Below, in pieces: positions 16,950-25,845 of a stretch of 64,000 nucleotides of DNA. Origin of the DNA: Gemmatimonadaceae bacterium (GTDB lineage Bacteria > Gemmatimonadota > Gemmatimonadetes > Gemmatimonadales > Gemmatimonadaceae); assembly GCA_030647905.1 (NCBI GenBank), contig JAUSJA010000030.1:1-64000 (forward strand). Direction: 5' to 3'. The notes below the pieces were generated by a model that had not been told where the DNA came from, searched no databases, and was given only the letters and a program-made list of their open reading frames with translations. Each line of letters opens with the position of its first letter. Position 1 is the stretch's first letter. The translations under genes were made by a program, and so were the position numbers.

Positions 16950-17657
16950 TCAACCGGTCGCCGAGCGATAGAGAAGAACGCCGCACGCTTCACAGACGTC
17001 TATCGGTCCGTTCACGGCCATGTGGTTTCTGCGTTGCATCGGGATCGCCGTGTCGCAGTTGCCGCACGACTCGCCGCGAAGCGCGTAGAGCGCCTGGACG
17101 CGGCGCGTCCTGATACGGTCGTATTTCCCCAGAAGCGGGCGCGGAACGACGGCCGTCTTTCCTTCGCGAGCCGCGCGCACCGTCAATAATGATGCGTCAA
17201 TCTCCGATTTCTCCTTCTCGATCTCTTCGCGCGCCATCGCCTGCTCGGCTTCGATCCCGGCGAGATCCGCGTCGCCGGCTTCGACGGTCGCGCGAAGCTC
17301 AGTCAGGCGTCGCGAGAGCGCCTGAAGCTCACTCTCGTCCTCGGCGATGATGCGCCGCGCCGATTCCACCTGCGCCATGGCCGCAGTGGCTTCCTTCAAC
17401 CGCTTCACGGCGTCGAGCTGCGCCAGGTTCTTCTCCTGCATCTGCTTGTGCTGCGCGACCTTCCCCTGAAGCTCGCGCTGGCGTTTCTCTTCCGCCTCAA
17501 CCGCCGCGCGCGATCGGCTCACCGCCGTCGCTGCCGCTTCACGCCTCTTGTCCAGCGCCGCCATGCGCGGCTCCAGGTTGCGTCTACGATTCTCCAGCTC
17601 GAGGATTCGTGCGTCATCCTCCTGCAGCGCCAGCAGTGCTTCAACTTCACTTTGCAT
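16950..17657 (-). CDS. Coiled-coil protein with C4 zinc ribbon
   Basis: This 235-residue protein is mostly one long antiparallel coiled coil (residues 1-175, rich in E, R, A and K) followed by a zinc ribbon with two cysteine pairs (GNCDTA and CEACG, residues about 200-228). This matches the widespread CT398/CdsZ-type family with a zf-RING_7 domain. Its role is not well established; proposals include scaffolding in secretion or RNA-related processes. It sits 15 nt after dnaG and before recJ, suggesting expression with DNA-replication genes. Confidence 0.85.
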   Translation of the reverse strand: MQSEVEALLALQEDDARILELENRRRNLEPRMAALDKRREAAATAVSRSRAAVEAEEKRQRELQGKVAQHKQMQEKNLAQLDAVKRLKEATAAMAQVESARRIIAEDESELQALSRRLTELRATVEAGDADLAGIEAEQAMAREEIEKEKSEIDASLLTVRAAREGKTAVVPRPLLGKYDRIRTRRVQALYALRGESCGNCDTAIPMQRRNHMAVNGPIDVCEACGVLLYRSATG

Positions 17658-17672
17658 GACGATCTCTCCGGT

Positions 17673-19508
17673 TCAGCGTGTCCTTCCGCGGCGGAATGCC
17701 TTGAATGTCATCTTTCCTGATGCCCTCATCTGTACAACAAGCTTTTGGCGCTCTCCCTGCAGAAGCTCCTTCTCTTCTTCATTCGCCAGCGGGAGCAGCC
17801 GGTCTATCTCCAGCAACCTGTCTTCCATGTCCCTCACATGCAGCCGTGTGATGGAATCGTCCATCGTCTTCTGCGCGTCCATCAGGCTCCCTCCGGCGCC
17901 GAGCAGCTCCTCGGCCTCCTCGAGCGCCTCGGGATCGAGAGACGCAGCGAGCTCCTCGAGTGCGGTGTCCTCACCTGCCTCGAGCAGCGCCACAAATACG
18001 GCGCGATAACGCGGATCGTGAAACGAGTCGGGACCGATCCGCTCGGCGATACTCTCCACTCTCGACCTCTGCTGCAGCATCGCTCGGACCAGTTCGCGCT
18101 CGGCCGAGCTTCCGGCATCGCGACGCGGATGGCGCTGGTCGCCGTTGCGACCGCGAATCGCGGGTCTCTGCACGGGCGCGGACTGGGGTCTCGAGGGCTC
18201 GCCGGATTCGTGGCTCTCCCCCGATGCCCCCCGTGGGCCGAGCTCGCGCAGAAGGATCTCGCGATCCACTCCGGTCACCTCGCTCGCTCGACCGATATAC
18301 AGATCACGCATAATTTCGTCGGCAGTCGCGCGGATCGTTGGCAGCAGACGGTCGAGCGCGCGACGCTTCTTCTGCAGCTCTCCGAACCACCCGGCGCGAT
18401 CGAGGATCTGGATTTTCCGCTCGAACACGTCGATCGCCGACGACAGCTGCGATTCCAGGCCCGCAGCGCCGTGCGCACGCGTGTACGTGTCAGGATCGTC
18501 ACCGGGAGGCATGGTCACGACTCTCACCGAGAATCCCTGCCTCAGCAGCTCGTCCCCCGCGCGAAACGTCGCCTTGAGCCCCGCCGCATCGCTGTCATAC
18601 AGAAGAAAGACATTGCGCGTGTATTTTCGCAGCAATCCAACCTGAGTCTCGGTAAGTGCCGTACCAAGGGGCGCCACGACCTCCTCGATTCCCGCGGACA
18701 TGACGCGAAGAGCATCGAAGTAGCCTTCGACCACCAGTGCGCGATCGGCGCGCCGAATGGCGTTGCGCGATCGGTTGAGCCCGTACAGAAGCTTACCCTT
18801 CGTGAACACGGGTGATTCACGCGAGTTGAGATACTTTGGCTCACCCGGACCGAGAAGCCGGCCGCCGAAACCGACGTTCCGGCCCTGGACGTCGAGGATC
18901 GGAAACATGAGCCGGTTCCTGAATCGGGGACGCGGCTCGGCGTCCTGATCGGCGGTGACGAGCAACCCGCCGTCGAGCATGCGAGCGTCGTCGAAGCCGA
19001 GCGCGTTCATGTACGTCCGCATGAGGCCGATCTCCCGGGGCGCGAAGCCGAGGCCGAACTCTTCGCCAGCCGCGCGTGATACATCGCGCTCGGCGAGATA
19101 CTCACGCGCCTGAGCACCGACACTTTCCTCCCATAGCACCTTCTGAAAGTAGGCGGCGGCGGTCGCCTGCAGCTCCCACAGCGGCTCGCGGGGATCCGGT
19201 CCTTCGCGGCGAGTCCTGGTGTCATGAACTTCTATTCCCGCCTTCTCGCCCACCATCTTCACGGCTTCCGGCCATTCCACGCCGAGCCGCTTGGTGAGGA
19301 ACTTGAACACGTCGCCGCTCTCGCCGCAGACGAAACAGTGATAGAGCCGCTTGGCCGGGACTACGGAAAAATTGCGGCGCGTGCCCTGGTGGAAAGGACA
19401 TGGACCGCGAAAATCGGAGCCCGTCCGCTTGAGCGGCACGTACTCGCCGATGATGGCGACGATGTCCGCCGCCTCTCTCACCTGCTCGATCACTTCGTCG
19501 GGAATCAC
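17673..19508 (-). CDS. dnaG: DNA primase
   Basis: DnaG makes the RNA primers for replication. The 611-residue protein has the CHC2 zinc domain (C37, H40, C58, C61 in CPFH...CFVC), the catalytic RNA polymerase core with the TOPRIM motifs VVEGYFDALR and LLYDSDAAGLKA (about residues 255-345), and a C-terminal helicase-interaction domain (about 440-611) after a low-complexity linker. The ATG overlaps the mutS2 stop by 4 nt. The usual neighbour rpoD is not adjacent here. Confidence 0.97.
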   Translation of the reverse strand: MIPDEVIEQVREAADIVAIIGEYVPLKRTGSDFRGPCPFHQGTRRNFSVVPAKRLYHCFVCGESGDVFKFLTKRLGVEWPEAVKMVGEKAGIEVHDTRTRREGPDPREPLWELQATAAAYFQKVLWEESVGAQAREYLAERDVSRAAGEEFGLGFAPREIGLMRTYMNALGFDDARMLDGGLLVTADQDAEPRPRFRNRLMFPILDVQGRNVGFGGRLLGPGEPKYLNSRESPVFTKGKLLYGLNRSRNAIRRADRALVVEGYFDALRVMSAGIEEVVAPLGTALTETQVGLLRKYTRNVFLLYDSDAAGLKATFRAGDELLRQGFSVRVVTMPPGDDPDTYTRAHGAAGLESQLSSAIDVFERKIQILDRAGWFGELQKKRRALDRLLPTIRATADEIMRDLYIGRASEVTGVDREILLRELGPRGASGESHESGEPSRPQSAPVQRPAIRGRNGDQRHPRRDAGSSAERELVRAMLQQRSRVESIAERIGPDSFHDPRYRAVFVALLEAGEDTALEELAASLDPEALEEAEELLGAGGSLMDAQKTMDDSITRLHVRDMEDRLLEIDRLLPLANEEEKELLQGERQKLVVQMRASGKMTFKAFRRGRTR

Positions 19509-21892
19509 GCCAGCTCGGCCACGGTCACGCCCGCGCCTCCCTCGTTCCAGGCGCCAAGACGAAAGCTGGCGACGCGCGATTCCTTCCGCAGCATCTCCGA
19601 AACGCGCTCGCGAAGGGCGCCAGTTCCCTTGCCATGAATGATGCGGATGGACTTGAGATCGGCGCGAACGGCGGAATCTACCGCCTGCATCAGCAGGTCC
19701 TCGATCTCACCCGCTCGTAACCCGCGGAGATCTATCTCGCTCTTCGCCTCGACCTCCGGAATGTCGCCGCGAATCGCCACCTGAACGCGCTCACCGCCTG
19801 GCGGCCTGTTCGCCGGCGCGAGTGCTCTGCTCGGGACTGTCATCTTTACCGAGCCGAACGCAACGACTGCCTCTCCCTCGCGCAGCTCGATGACCCGCGC
19901 GGTGCGTCCACCGAGCGTGGAGACGGATACGTAGTCGCCTTCGCGAATCGGACCTCCCGGGACGGCTCCATCCACCGTCTCCGACGCAGGCTCTTCTTCC
20001 AGCGCCGCGAGGGCGCGGCCTTCCGCCGCCGCGAGCTCTTCCATTCTACGGCGCGCTTCTCTCGCTGCTTCCTCAGCGGCTGCCGCCGAGGATTCCTTCA
20101 GCTCGCGAATCGTTCGATCCACTTCGGACCTCGCGTCGAGCAACAGCCGCCTCGCCTCGCGGCGCGCCTCGCGCTCCGCGTTCTTTTCCCGCTCACGAAC
20201 CGCGGCCTCCCGTTCGGCCACCCGCTTCGCGCGCGATCTTGCATCCACCGACATCTCCGCGGCTTCCTTCTCCCGTTCAGCCAGCCTCTGTTCGCGCGAT
20301 TCAAGCTCCGCGAGAAGAGCGTTGATGTCGCGTTCTCCGGTTGGCAGCCTCGATTCCGCATTCTGCAGTACATCTTCGGGCAGCGACAGGCGGCGCGCAA
20401 TGCTGAGGCCGTAGGAGCGCCCGGGGATTCCCTTGATGAGGCGATAGGTCGGCGCCAGCGCGACGGAGTCGAACTGCAGCGACGCGTTGACGACGCCGTC
20501 CACCTCGGCCGCAAGCTCCTTGAGCGCGCCAAGGTGAGTTGTCGCGACGGAGAGACTGCCGCGACGCGTCAACGCCTCGAGGATCGCGCCGCCGAGCGCC
20601 GCACCTTCCACCGGGTCGGTCCCCGAACCCAGCTCGTCGATCAGGACGAGAGAATTCTGCGTTGCCGACCGCAGCACCTCGACGAGGTTCCTGAGATGCG
20701 CACTGAACGTCGAAAGGCTCGAGCTGATGGACTGTTCATCTCCAACGTCTGCGTACACGTCGTCGAAGATGGCGAGCCGCGATTCATTGCCCATGGGGAC
20801 CGGAATCCCTGACTGCGCCATCGCCGCGAACAATCCGAGTGACTTGAGGAGCACGGTCTTGCCGCCGGTGTTCGGACCGGAGATGAGAAGCGTCCGCTCC
20901 CGCGGTTCCAGAGTGAGATCGAACGGCACCACCGTGATGCCCTGCGCGACGAGAAGCGGATGCCGTCCGCCGAGGATCGCGAAGCCCGCCCCCGGATCGT
21001 TGAACTCGATCATGCCGCACCCGAGCCTGTCGGCGAATCGCGCGCGGGCGTAGAGCGAGTCGAGCACGAGCATGGCGTCGAATGCGACGATCAGCGCATC
21101 ACGAAGAGGGCGGATCAACTCGCTCAGCTCGGCGAGGATGCGGTCTATCTCGCGGCGCTCCCCGGCCTCCAGCTCTCTGATGCGGTTCCCGGCCTCGACG
21201 GCAGCGGGCGGCTCGACGAAGAGTGTGCCGCCGGTGCTCGAGGTGTCGTGGACGATTCCGCCTACGACTGAGCGCGCCTCGCGGCGGATGGGGATCACGA
21301 AGCGCCCGTTCCTGACGCTCACCGACATGTCGGGTACCTGGAACCGCGACTCGAGCTTCGCCACGACTCGTTCGAGCATTCGCACGATCTCGCCCTCTGC
21401 GCCGCGCAGCTCGCGGCGAATACGCCGAAGGGCAGGCGACGCATCATCCCGTATGACGCCGTCGTCGTCTATCGCGGTCTCGAGCGCCTTCTCCTCTGCC
21501 CGCGCGATGATGTGGGCATCTATCTCAGGGCTGAGCATCGCGAGGGAGACTGCGGCAATGCGGTCATCCCGGAAGCTCTCCGAGGAAAGCCGAGAGGCGC
21601 GCAGGAAATTGCGCACCGCCAGCAGATCCCCGATCGCCAGCGAAGCCCCTTCGACGCGCAGGCGCGACAGCGGGCGGCGAATGTCGTGGACCTGCTGGGG
21701 ATGCCAGCCGGCGTCGCCTTCGGCGAGGCTTCGCATGGCGGAGACGCGCGCGTGCTCGCGCTCGATCCATGCCCGATCGGCGGTCGGGCGGGATTCGCGC
21801 ACGCGCTCCGCGCCCAGCGACGAGCCGGCGAACCCTGCCACGAGATCGAGGGCGGGTCCGAATTCGAGAACTCCCAGTGCGTGCTGATTCAT
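19505..21892 (-). CDS. mutS2: Endonuclease MutS2
   Basis: MutS2 is a MutS-family ATPase with an Smr nuclease domain, implicated in suppression of homologous recombination and in ribosome collision rescue. The 795-residue protein starts MNQHALGVLEFGPALDLV. It has the clamp helices, ATPase motifs GPNTGGKTVLLKSLG (Walker A) and LIDELGSGTDP (Walker B), a long charged coiled coil (about 510-640), and the C-terminal Smr domain (IDLRGLRAGE and IIHGKGTGALR). The ATG has no Shine-Dalgarno and lies 6 nt after the T-tract of a hairpin; a frame from 21946 would read through that hairpin. It overlaps dnaG by 4 nt. Confidence 0.96.
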   Translation of the reverse strand: MNQHALGVLEFGPALDLVAGFAGSSLGAERVRESRPTADRAWIEREHARVSAMRSLAEGDAGWHPQQVHDIRRPLSRLRVEGASLAIGDLLAVRNFLRASRLSSESFRDDRIAAVSLAMLSPEIDAHIIARAEEKALETAIDDDGVIRDDASPALRRIRRELRGAEGEIVRMLERVVAKLESRFQVPDMSVSVRNGRFVIPIRREARSVVGGIVHDTSSTGGTLFVEPPAAVEAGNRIRELEAGERREIDRILAELSELIRPLRDALIVAFDAMLVLDSLYARARFADRLGCGMIEFNDPGAGFAILGGRHPLLVAQGITVVPFDLTLEPRERTLLISGPNTGGKTVLLKSLGLFAAMAQSGIPVPMGNESRLAIFDDVYADVGDEQSISSSLSTFSAHLRNLVEVLRSATQNSLVLIDELGSGTDPVEGAALGGAILEALTRRGSLSVATTHLGALKELAAEVDGVVNASLQFDSVALAPTYRLIKGIPGRSYGLSIARRLSLPEDVLQNAESRLPTGERDINALLAELESREQRLAEREKEAAEMSVDARSRAKRVAEREAAVREREKNAEREARREARRLLLDARSEVDRTIRELKESSAAAAEEAAREARRRMEELAAAEGRALAALEEEPASETVDGAVPGGPIREGDYVSVSTLGGRTARVIELREGEAVVAFGSVKMTVPSRALAPANRPPGGERVQVAIRGDIPEVEAKSEIDLRGLRAGEIEDLLMQAVDSAVRADLKSIRIIHGKGTGALRERVSEMLRKESRVASFRLGAWNEGGAGVTVAELA

Positions 21893-21898
21893 GAATGC

Positions 21899-21936
21899 AA
21901 AAACCCGAACTCGCGAATGTCGTCGCCAGTTCGGGT
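21899..21936 (-). terminator. Terminator-like hairpin between yqeY and mutS2
   Basis: On the minus strand perfect 9-bp arms ACCCGAACT and AGTTCGGGT enclose a 16-nt loop and are followed by TTTTTGC. It is a textbook intrinsic terminator in form. It follows the yqeY stop by about 23 nt but ends only 6 nt before the mutS2 ATG, so it may act as an attenuator for mutS2-dnaG. Confidence 0.85.
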
Positions 21937-21959
21937 CGTGTACCACCGGTGCCGCTTTC

Positions 21960-22403
21960 TCACCCCTGCTTGCCGAGCTCCTCGCGTGCGATCGCGTTGA
22001 TCGTTCCGCCTTCCGCCCGTCCCTTGAACTGAGGGAGGACCTTGCCCATCACGGCGCCGATGTTACCCGCGCCAGCCGCTATCGCCGCCTGAACCGCGGC
22101 CCTCAGCTCATCGTCGCTCACCGCGGGAGGAAGATACTTCTCGAGAGCCGAGGCTTCCGCTCTCTCTTTGTCAGCGAGGTCGCCGCGGCCGGCCTTATCA
22201 TACATCTCGACCGACTCGCGACGCTTTTTTATTGCCTTCCGCAACACGTCCACCACGTCCGAGTCCGCGGGGTCCTTCCGCATCTCGATGCGGCGGTTCT
22301 TGACCTCCGACAGGACCGTCCCGAGGAGCAGCGTGGCCGGCTTGTCCTGCGCTTTTCGCGAGGCATTCAGGTCACCCTGCAACCGCGCGAAAAGCTCGGA
22401 CAT
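21960..22403 (-). CDS. yqeY: GatB/YqeY domain protein
   Basis: This 147-residue protein belongs to the GatB/YqeY family, a helical domain related to the tRNA-binding tail of GatB. It shows the conserved RKAQDKPATLLLGTVLSEVKN and the C-terminal GAVMGKVLPQFKGRAEG, where most family members read MGKVM...KGRADG. It starts 1 nt after the rpsU stop. The order rpsU-yqeY is conserved widely. The function is not settled; a role in tRNA amidation or stress has been proposed. Confidence 0.92.
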   Translation of the reverse strand: MSELFARLQGDLNASRKAQDKPATLLLGTVLSEVKNRRIEMRKDPADSDVVDVLRKAIKKRRESVEMYDKAGRGDLADKERAEASALEKYLPPAVSDDELRAAVQAAIAAGAGNIGAVMGKVLPQFKGRAEGGTINAIAREELGKQG

Positions 22404-22404
22404 G

Positions 22405-22593
22405 TCAGACCCGCCGAGTCCGACGGTTCTTGCGCATCGCCGTATTCAGCTTGCGCTTACGGCGCTCGCTCGGCTTCTCGTAATGACGATGCTTGCGAAG
22501 ATCGGAAAGAATGCCCGCCTTCTCGCACTTCTTCTTGAAGCGCTTAAGCGCGCGCTCAAAGTTCTCGTCGTCATGAATTATGACTTCCGACAA
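22405..22593 (-). CDS. rpsU: 30S ribosomal protein S21 (TTG start)
   Basis: S21 is a small basic protein that helps mRNA-rRNA pairing on the 30S platform. The 62-residue sequence has [20 protein letters not shown] and [15 protein letters not shown], both diagnostic. The start is a TTG at 22593, giving MSEVIIHDD, preceded by a purine-rich GGGGGGAAG. No ATG in frame would keep the conserved N-terminus. It is the first gene after the promoter at about 22645 and is coupled to yqeY. Confidence 0.93.
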   Translation of the reverse strand: MSEVIIHDDENFERALKRFKKKCEKAGILSDLRKHRHYEKPSERRKRKLNTAMRKNRRTRRV

Positions 22594-22641
22594 ATTCTAC
22601 TTCCCCCCTTCGTGGCGTTTGCGGCGCCTGTGTAGGTACAG

Positions 22642-22647
22642 ACTATA
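22642..22647 (-). promoter_or_regulatory. Probable -10 box of the rpsU-yqeY promoter
   Basis: The minus strand reads TATAGT within an AT-rich patch (ATTTTTATAG) that stands out from the surrounding GC-rich DNA. The best -35 candidate upstream (TCTTTG, spacing 16) is poor. A start near 22635 gives a 41-nt leader to the rpsU TTG. Confidence 0.45.
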
Positions 22648-22705
22648 AAAATTAGTCGGCTGGCAAAGAGCGAGCAAGTAAAGCGCCCTCGCGGAGAAAG
22701 TATCC

Positions 22706-22721
22706 CGGGCAGTCGTGCCCG
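22706..22721 (-). terminator. Short hairpin after the HIT gene
   Basis: Arms CGGGCA and TGCCCG close a 4-nt loop a few bases downstream of the HIT gene stop. The following sequence (GGATACTTTCTCC on the minus strand) is only weakly T-rich, so termination would be partial at best. Confidence 0.4.
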
Positions 22722-22726
22722 TCGTT

Positions 22727-23068
22727 TCATCCCGGAGGCCAGGCCATACGGCGCCCGCCAATGACGTGAAGGTGGAGATGGTCCACTGACTGCCCGCCGT
22801 CGGCGTTCGTGTTCGCAACCGTACGATAGCCGCCCTCGGAGATGCCTTCCTGCCGCGCGATCAGCGCGGCGAACGCCATCAGCTTCCCGAGGAGCGCTTC
22901 GTCATCGGTCGCATCAAGCGAGTCCACATGGCGCCGCGGGACTACGATAACGTGAACCGGAGCGACAGGGTTGATGTCCCGGAAGGCGATCGCATCATCG
23001 GTCTCGGAGACAATGGCAGCCGGTATGTCACCGCTGACGATCCGGCAGAACAGACAGTTGTCCGACAT
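22727..23068 (-). CDS. HIT family nucleotide hydrolase
   Basis: This 113-residue protein has the histidine triad DHLHLHVIGGRRM near the C-terminus and the usual CLFCRIVSGDIPA N-terminus with two cysteines that may bind zinc. HIT proteins of this branch hydrolyse nucleoside phosphoramidates such as AMP-lysine. The ATG follows the rsmE stop directly, with no gap. It ends the hemW-hrcA-dnaJ-prmA-rsmE block. Confidence 0.93.
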   Translation of the reverse strand: MSDNCLFCRIVSGDIPAAIVSETDDAIAFRDINPVAPVHVIVVPRRHVDSLDATDDEALLGKLMAFAALIARQEGISEGGYRTVANTNADGGQSVDHLHLHVIGGRRMAWPPG

Positions 23069-23851
23069 TCAGGAAGCCTCCCCGGTGTGTTGAGCCATTG
23101 GATCGCGCGCTCCCGTTCCGTTGCCCAGCCGCGCGCGAACGATCGCCAGCGCGGCGATGCCCGCTGTCTCGAACCGCAGCGTCGCACCGACGAGGGATGC
23201 GGGCTGGAATCCGGCCGCCACCATCTCGTCGCGCTCGCGCGCATCGAGACCGCCTTCCGGGCCGATCGCGATGACGACCGGTCCGTCGAGCGGGATGCCG
23301 ATAAGCGGCGTATCGGCCAATGCATCGAGCAGGATCCGGACGCCCTCGGGTGCCGCCGCGATGGCCCGCCCGACGGGAGCCGAGGGATGAATCTGCGGCA
23401 ACCATCCTCCGCCCGATTGGGTAAGCGCCGCGACCATCCTGCCTCGCAGCCGCGACTGGAATGCGGGACCATCGCCAGCCGGACCGACACTGCGCGAGCG
23501 GCGCCACATCACAGGACGCCATGTCGTCGCGCAGAGCTCGGTGGATTTCTCGGCGAGATAGAGCATCCGGTCTCTGTCCGCGACTGGAACCATCAGATGA
23601 ACCGGAGGCAGATCGGCAATCTGCCACACGTCCGTGACATCCACCGTGAGCGACCGCTTGGCGACGCGGGCCAGAACTCCGCTCGCCGCGTTGCCATGCC
23701 CGTCGCGCAGCGCCACCGGCTCGCCCGCTCCGATCCGGAGAACGCGCACATGCTGCGCCGCTTCGTCGTTGAGGGAGACCGTCGTCCCCACAACGAACGC
23801 GTCGTGCGAAAAAAATGTTACAGCGCTCGCTCGATCAGAACGCTCCACCAT
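23069..23851 (-). CDS. rsmE: 16S rRNA (uracil1498-N3)-methyltransferase
   Basis: RsmE methylates U1498 of 16S rRNA. The protein is about 260 residues. An N-terminal PUA-like part contains QHVRVLRIGAGEPVALRDG, and the SPOUT domain has the knot motifs AIGPEGGLDARERDEM and LGATLRFETAG (read here as LVGATLRFETAG). The start is uncertain: ATG at 23851 overlaps prmA by 34 nt, and GTG at 23848 is an alternative. The order dnaJ-prmA-rsmE matches the Bacillus heat-shock operon. Confidence 0.92.
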   Translation of the reverse strand: MVERSDRASAVTFFSHDAFVVGTTVSLNDEAAQHVRVLRIGAGEPVALRDGHGNAASGVLARVAKRSLTVDVTDVWQIADLPPVHLMVPVADRDRMLYLAEKSTELCATTWRPVMWRRSRSVGPAGDGPAFQSRLRGRMVAALTQSGGGWLPQIHPSAPVGRAIAAAPEGVRILLDALADTPLIGIPLDGPVVIAIGPEGGLDARERDEMVAAGFQPASLVGATLRFETAGIAALAIVRARLGNGTGARDPMAQHTGEAS

Positions 23852-24669
23852 CCCTCCTCGGTGTCTTCGGCAACAATCTCGAATCCTTCGCTGGCGATCG
23901 CGTCCACCATCATCGGCCTCTCGTCCACGAGAATCCCGGAGAGGATCGCGTGTCCGCCCGCGACCAGAGAATCGCGTATCAGCGGCAGCAGCTCGAGAAG
24001 AATGGACGAGATAATGTTGGCCAGCACCAGCCCGACAGGGGAGACGAGCGGCAGAAGCACCGCCGCGTCGCCCTCCAGCACGCGCACGCTTTCGGCCGCA
24101 CTGTTGGCTGCGACGTTCTCCTCGGCGTTGCCGATTGCATCCGGATCCAGCTCGATGGCCGCAATCCGCTTCGCTCCGAGCTTCGCCGCACAAATGGAGA
24201 GAACGGCGCTTCCCGCGCCGAGATCAGCGACGACGTCGGGCATTCGCGGCAGACGCTGCATCAGGCGCACTACTCCGCGAGTCGTAGCATGCTCTCCGGT
24301 GCCGAACGCCATCGCCGGATCGATCACTACCTCGAGTCCGCCGCGCGACTCGCCGGCGAGCCAAGGTGGCGCGATCGTAATGTCGCCGAGCTGATGCGCG
24401 CCAACCGACGCGCGCCATGCGCTCCAATCCATTGCCGGAGCGGGACCGGTCGTGACGCGAGCGGCGGGATCGCGCTCATGAACCACGGCCTCGATCGCCG
24501 ACGCGGAAGTGCCGGGCGGAAAATGGGTGACGATCGCCGCGCCGTCTTCCTGTACCCCGAGCGACCCGGCCGCGAACAGCGCGTCCACCACCGCCTGCGG
24601 ATCGGCCGACGGCTCCACACGAACGGCGAGCCAGGGTCTGTCCTCGCGCTCGGCCAGCGAGTCGCTCAC
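23818..24669 (-). CDS. prmA: Ribosomal protein L11 methyltransferase
   Basis: PrmA trimethylates L11. The start is a GTG at 24669 (VSDSLAEREDRPWLAV), giving 283 residues; the longer frame upstream is dnaJ shadow. The N-terminal recognition domain is followed by the SAM-binding domain: AFGTGEHATTRGVVRLM, VVADLGAGSAVLSI, and the NII motif as LVLANIISSILLEL. It lies 28 nt after dnaJ and overlaps rsmE. Confidence 0.93.
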   Translation of the reverse strand: MSDSLAEREDRPWLAVRVEPSADPQAVVDALFAAGSLGVQEDGAAIVTHFPPGTSASAIEAVVHERDPAARVTTGPAPAMDWSAWRASVGAHQLGDITIAPPWLAGESRGGLEVVIDPAMAFGTGEHATTRGVVRLMQRLPRMPDVVADLGAGSAVLSICAAKLGAKRIAAIELDPDAIGNAEENVAANSAAESVRVLEGDAAVLLPLVSPVGLVLANIISSILLELLPLIRDSLVAGGHAILSGILVDERPMMVDAIASEGFEIVAEDTEEGWWSVLIERAL

Positions 24670-24697
24670 GCGGCGCGCGACTCGCTGCTCAGCCGCA

Positions 24698-25834
24698 TCA
24701 CGCGCCGAGCGATTCCTTGACCTTCGACCAGAATCCCTTCGACCGGCGCTGCGCGGGCGCGACCTGGATCTCGCCCAACCGCTTGATGATGGATTCCTCT
24801 TCCGGCGTGAGCTCCTCGGGAGTGTAGAGCTGGAGACGGACATGCAGATCGCCGACGCCGGATGCATTAACACGCGGGAGACCGCGTCCACGCAGATGAA
24901 ACGCCTGCCCGCTCTCGGTGCGCGGAGGCACGGTCAGCGTGATGCTCCCGCTGACCGTGGGGACTTCCACGTCCGCTCCATGCACGAGCTGCGGATACGT
25001 GACGAGTACCTCGGAGTACAGGTCCTCCCCGTCGCGCTCGAACCGGGGATCCTCCTCGACCTCGAAGACGACGAGGATGTCGCCGCGGCCACCACCTCTC
25101 GGCCCGACGTTGCCGACGCCCCGCATGGTCATGTACTGACCCGTGGCGACGCCCGGAGGAACCTTCACGACGATGCTCTCTTCCTGTCGCACACGGCCCT
25201 CGCCACGGCACTTCCGGCAGGGTGACGTGATGATCGTCCCCTCACCCGCGCATGTCGGGCAGGGCGTGACGCTGATCACCTGGCCAAAGAACGACTTCTG
25301 CGCGCGCCGAACTTCGCCGGCCCCTGCGCAGGTGGTGCAGCGATTGGCGCTCGTGCCGGGCTCAGCGCCCGTGCCTTCACACTTGTCGCAGGTGGCGAGC
25401 AGCTTGACCGTGACGGTTTTTTCGACTCCGGTCTCCACTTCCGACAGGTGAAGCGGCATGGTGATCCGTATGTCGGAGCCGGTGCGAGGACCCGTCCCGC
25501 CGCTTCTTGCGCCGCCGCCGAACAGGTCGCCAAACCCCGTCATGCCGCCGAGGTCGCGCATGAAGATGTTGAGCGCTTCGGCAAGATCCACGTGGTGGAA
25601 GCCGCCGGCGCCGCCGCGAAGCCCCGCCTCACCGTAGCGATCGTACGCCGAGCGCTTGGTCGAATCGCGCAGGACGTCGTACGCCTCGGTGATTTCCTTG
25701 AATTTTTCTTCCGCCTCCCGCGAGCCATTGTTGCGGTCGGGGTGAAACGTCATCGCGAGCTTGCGATACGCTTTCTTTATCTCGTCATCCGAAGCGGTCC
25801 GGGGAACACCAAGGGTGTTGTAGAAATCGGCCAT
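24698..25834 (-). CDS. dnaJ: Chaperone protein DnaJ
   Basis: This is a full-length type I DnaJ (378 residues). The J domain has the HPD motif (TFHPDRN). A Gly/Phe-containing linker (GGAGGFHHVDLAEALNIF...GFGDLFGGG) follows, then four zinc-binding CxxCxGxG-like repeats (CDKCEGTG, CTTCAGAG, CPTCAGEG, CRKCRGEG), then the C-terminal substrate-binding barrels. It lies 11 nt after hrcA. Notably dnaK and grpE, which usually sit between hrcA and dnaJ, are absent here. Confidence 0.96.
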   Translation of the reverse strand: MADFYNTLGVPRTASDDEIKKAYRKLAMTFHPDRNNGSREAEEKFKEITEAYDVLRDSTKRSAYDRYGEAGLRGGAGGFHHVDLAEALNIFMRDLGGMTGFGDLFGGGARSGGTGPRTGSDIRITMPLHLSEVETGVEKTVTVKLLATCDKCEGTGAEPGTSANRCTTCAGAGEVRRAQKSFFGQVISVTPCPTCAGEGTIITSPCRKCRGEGRVRQEESIVVKVPPGVATGQYMTMRGVGNVGPRGGGRGDILVVFEVEEDPRFERDGEDLYSEVLVTYPQLVHGADVEVPTVSGSITLTVPPRTESGQAFHLRGRGLPRVNASGVGDLHVRLQLYTPEELTPEEESIIKRLGEIQVAPAQRRSKGFWSKVKESLGA

Positions 25835-25845
25835 CTTGTGTTGTG

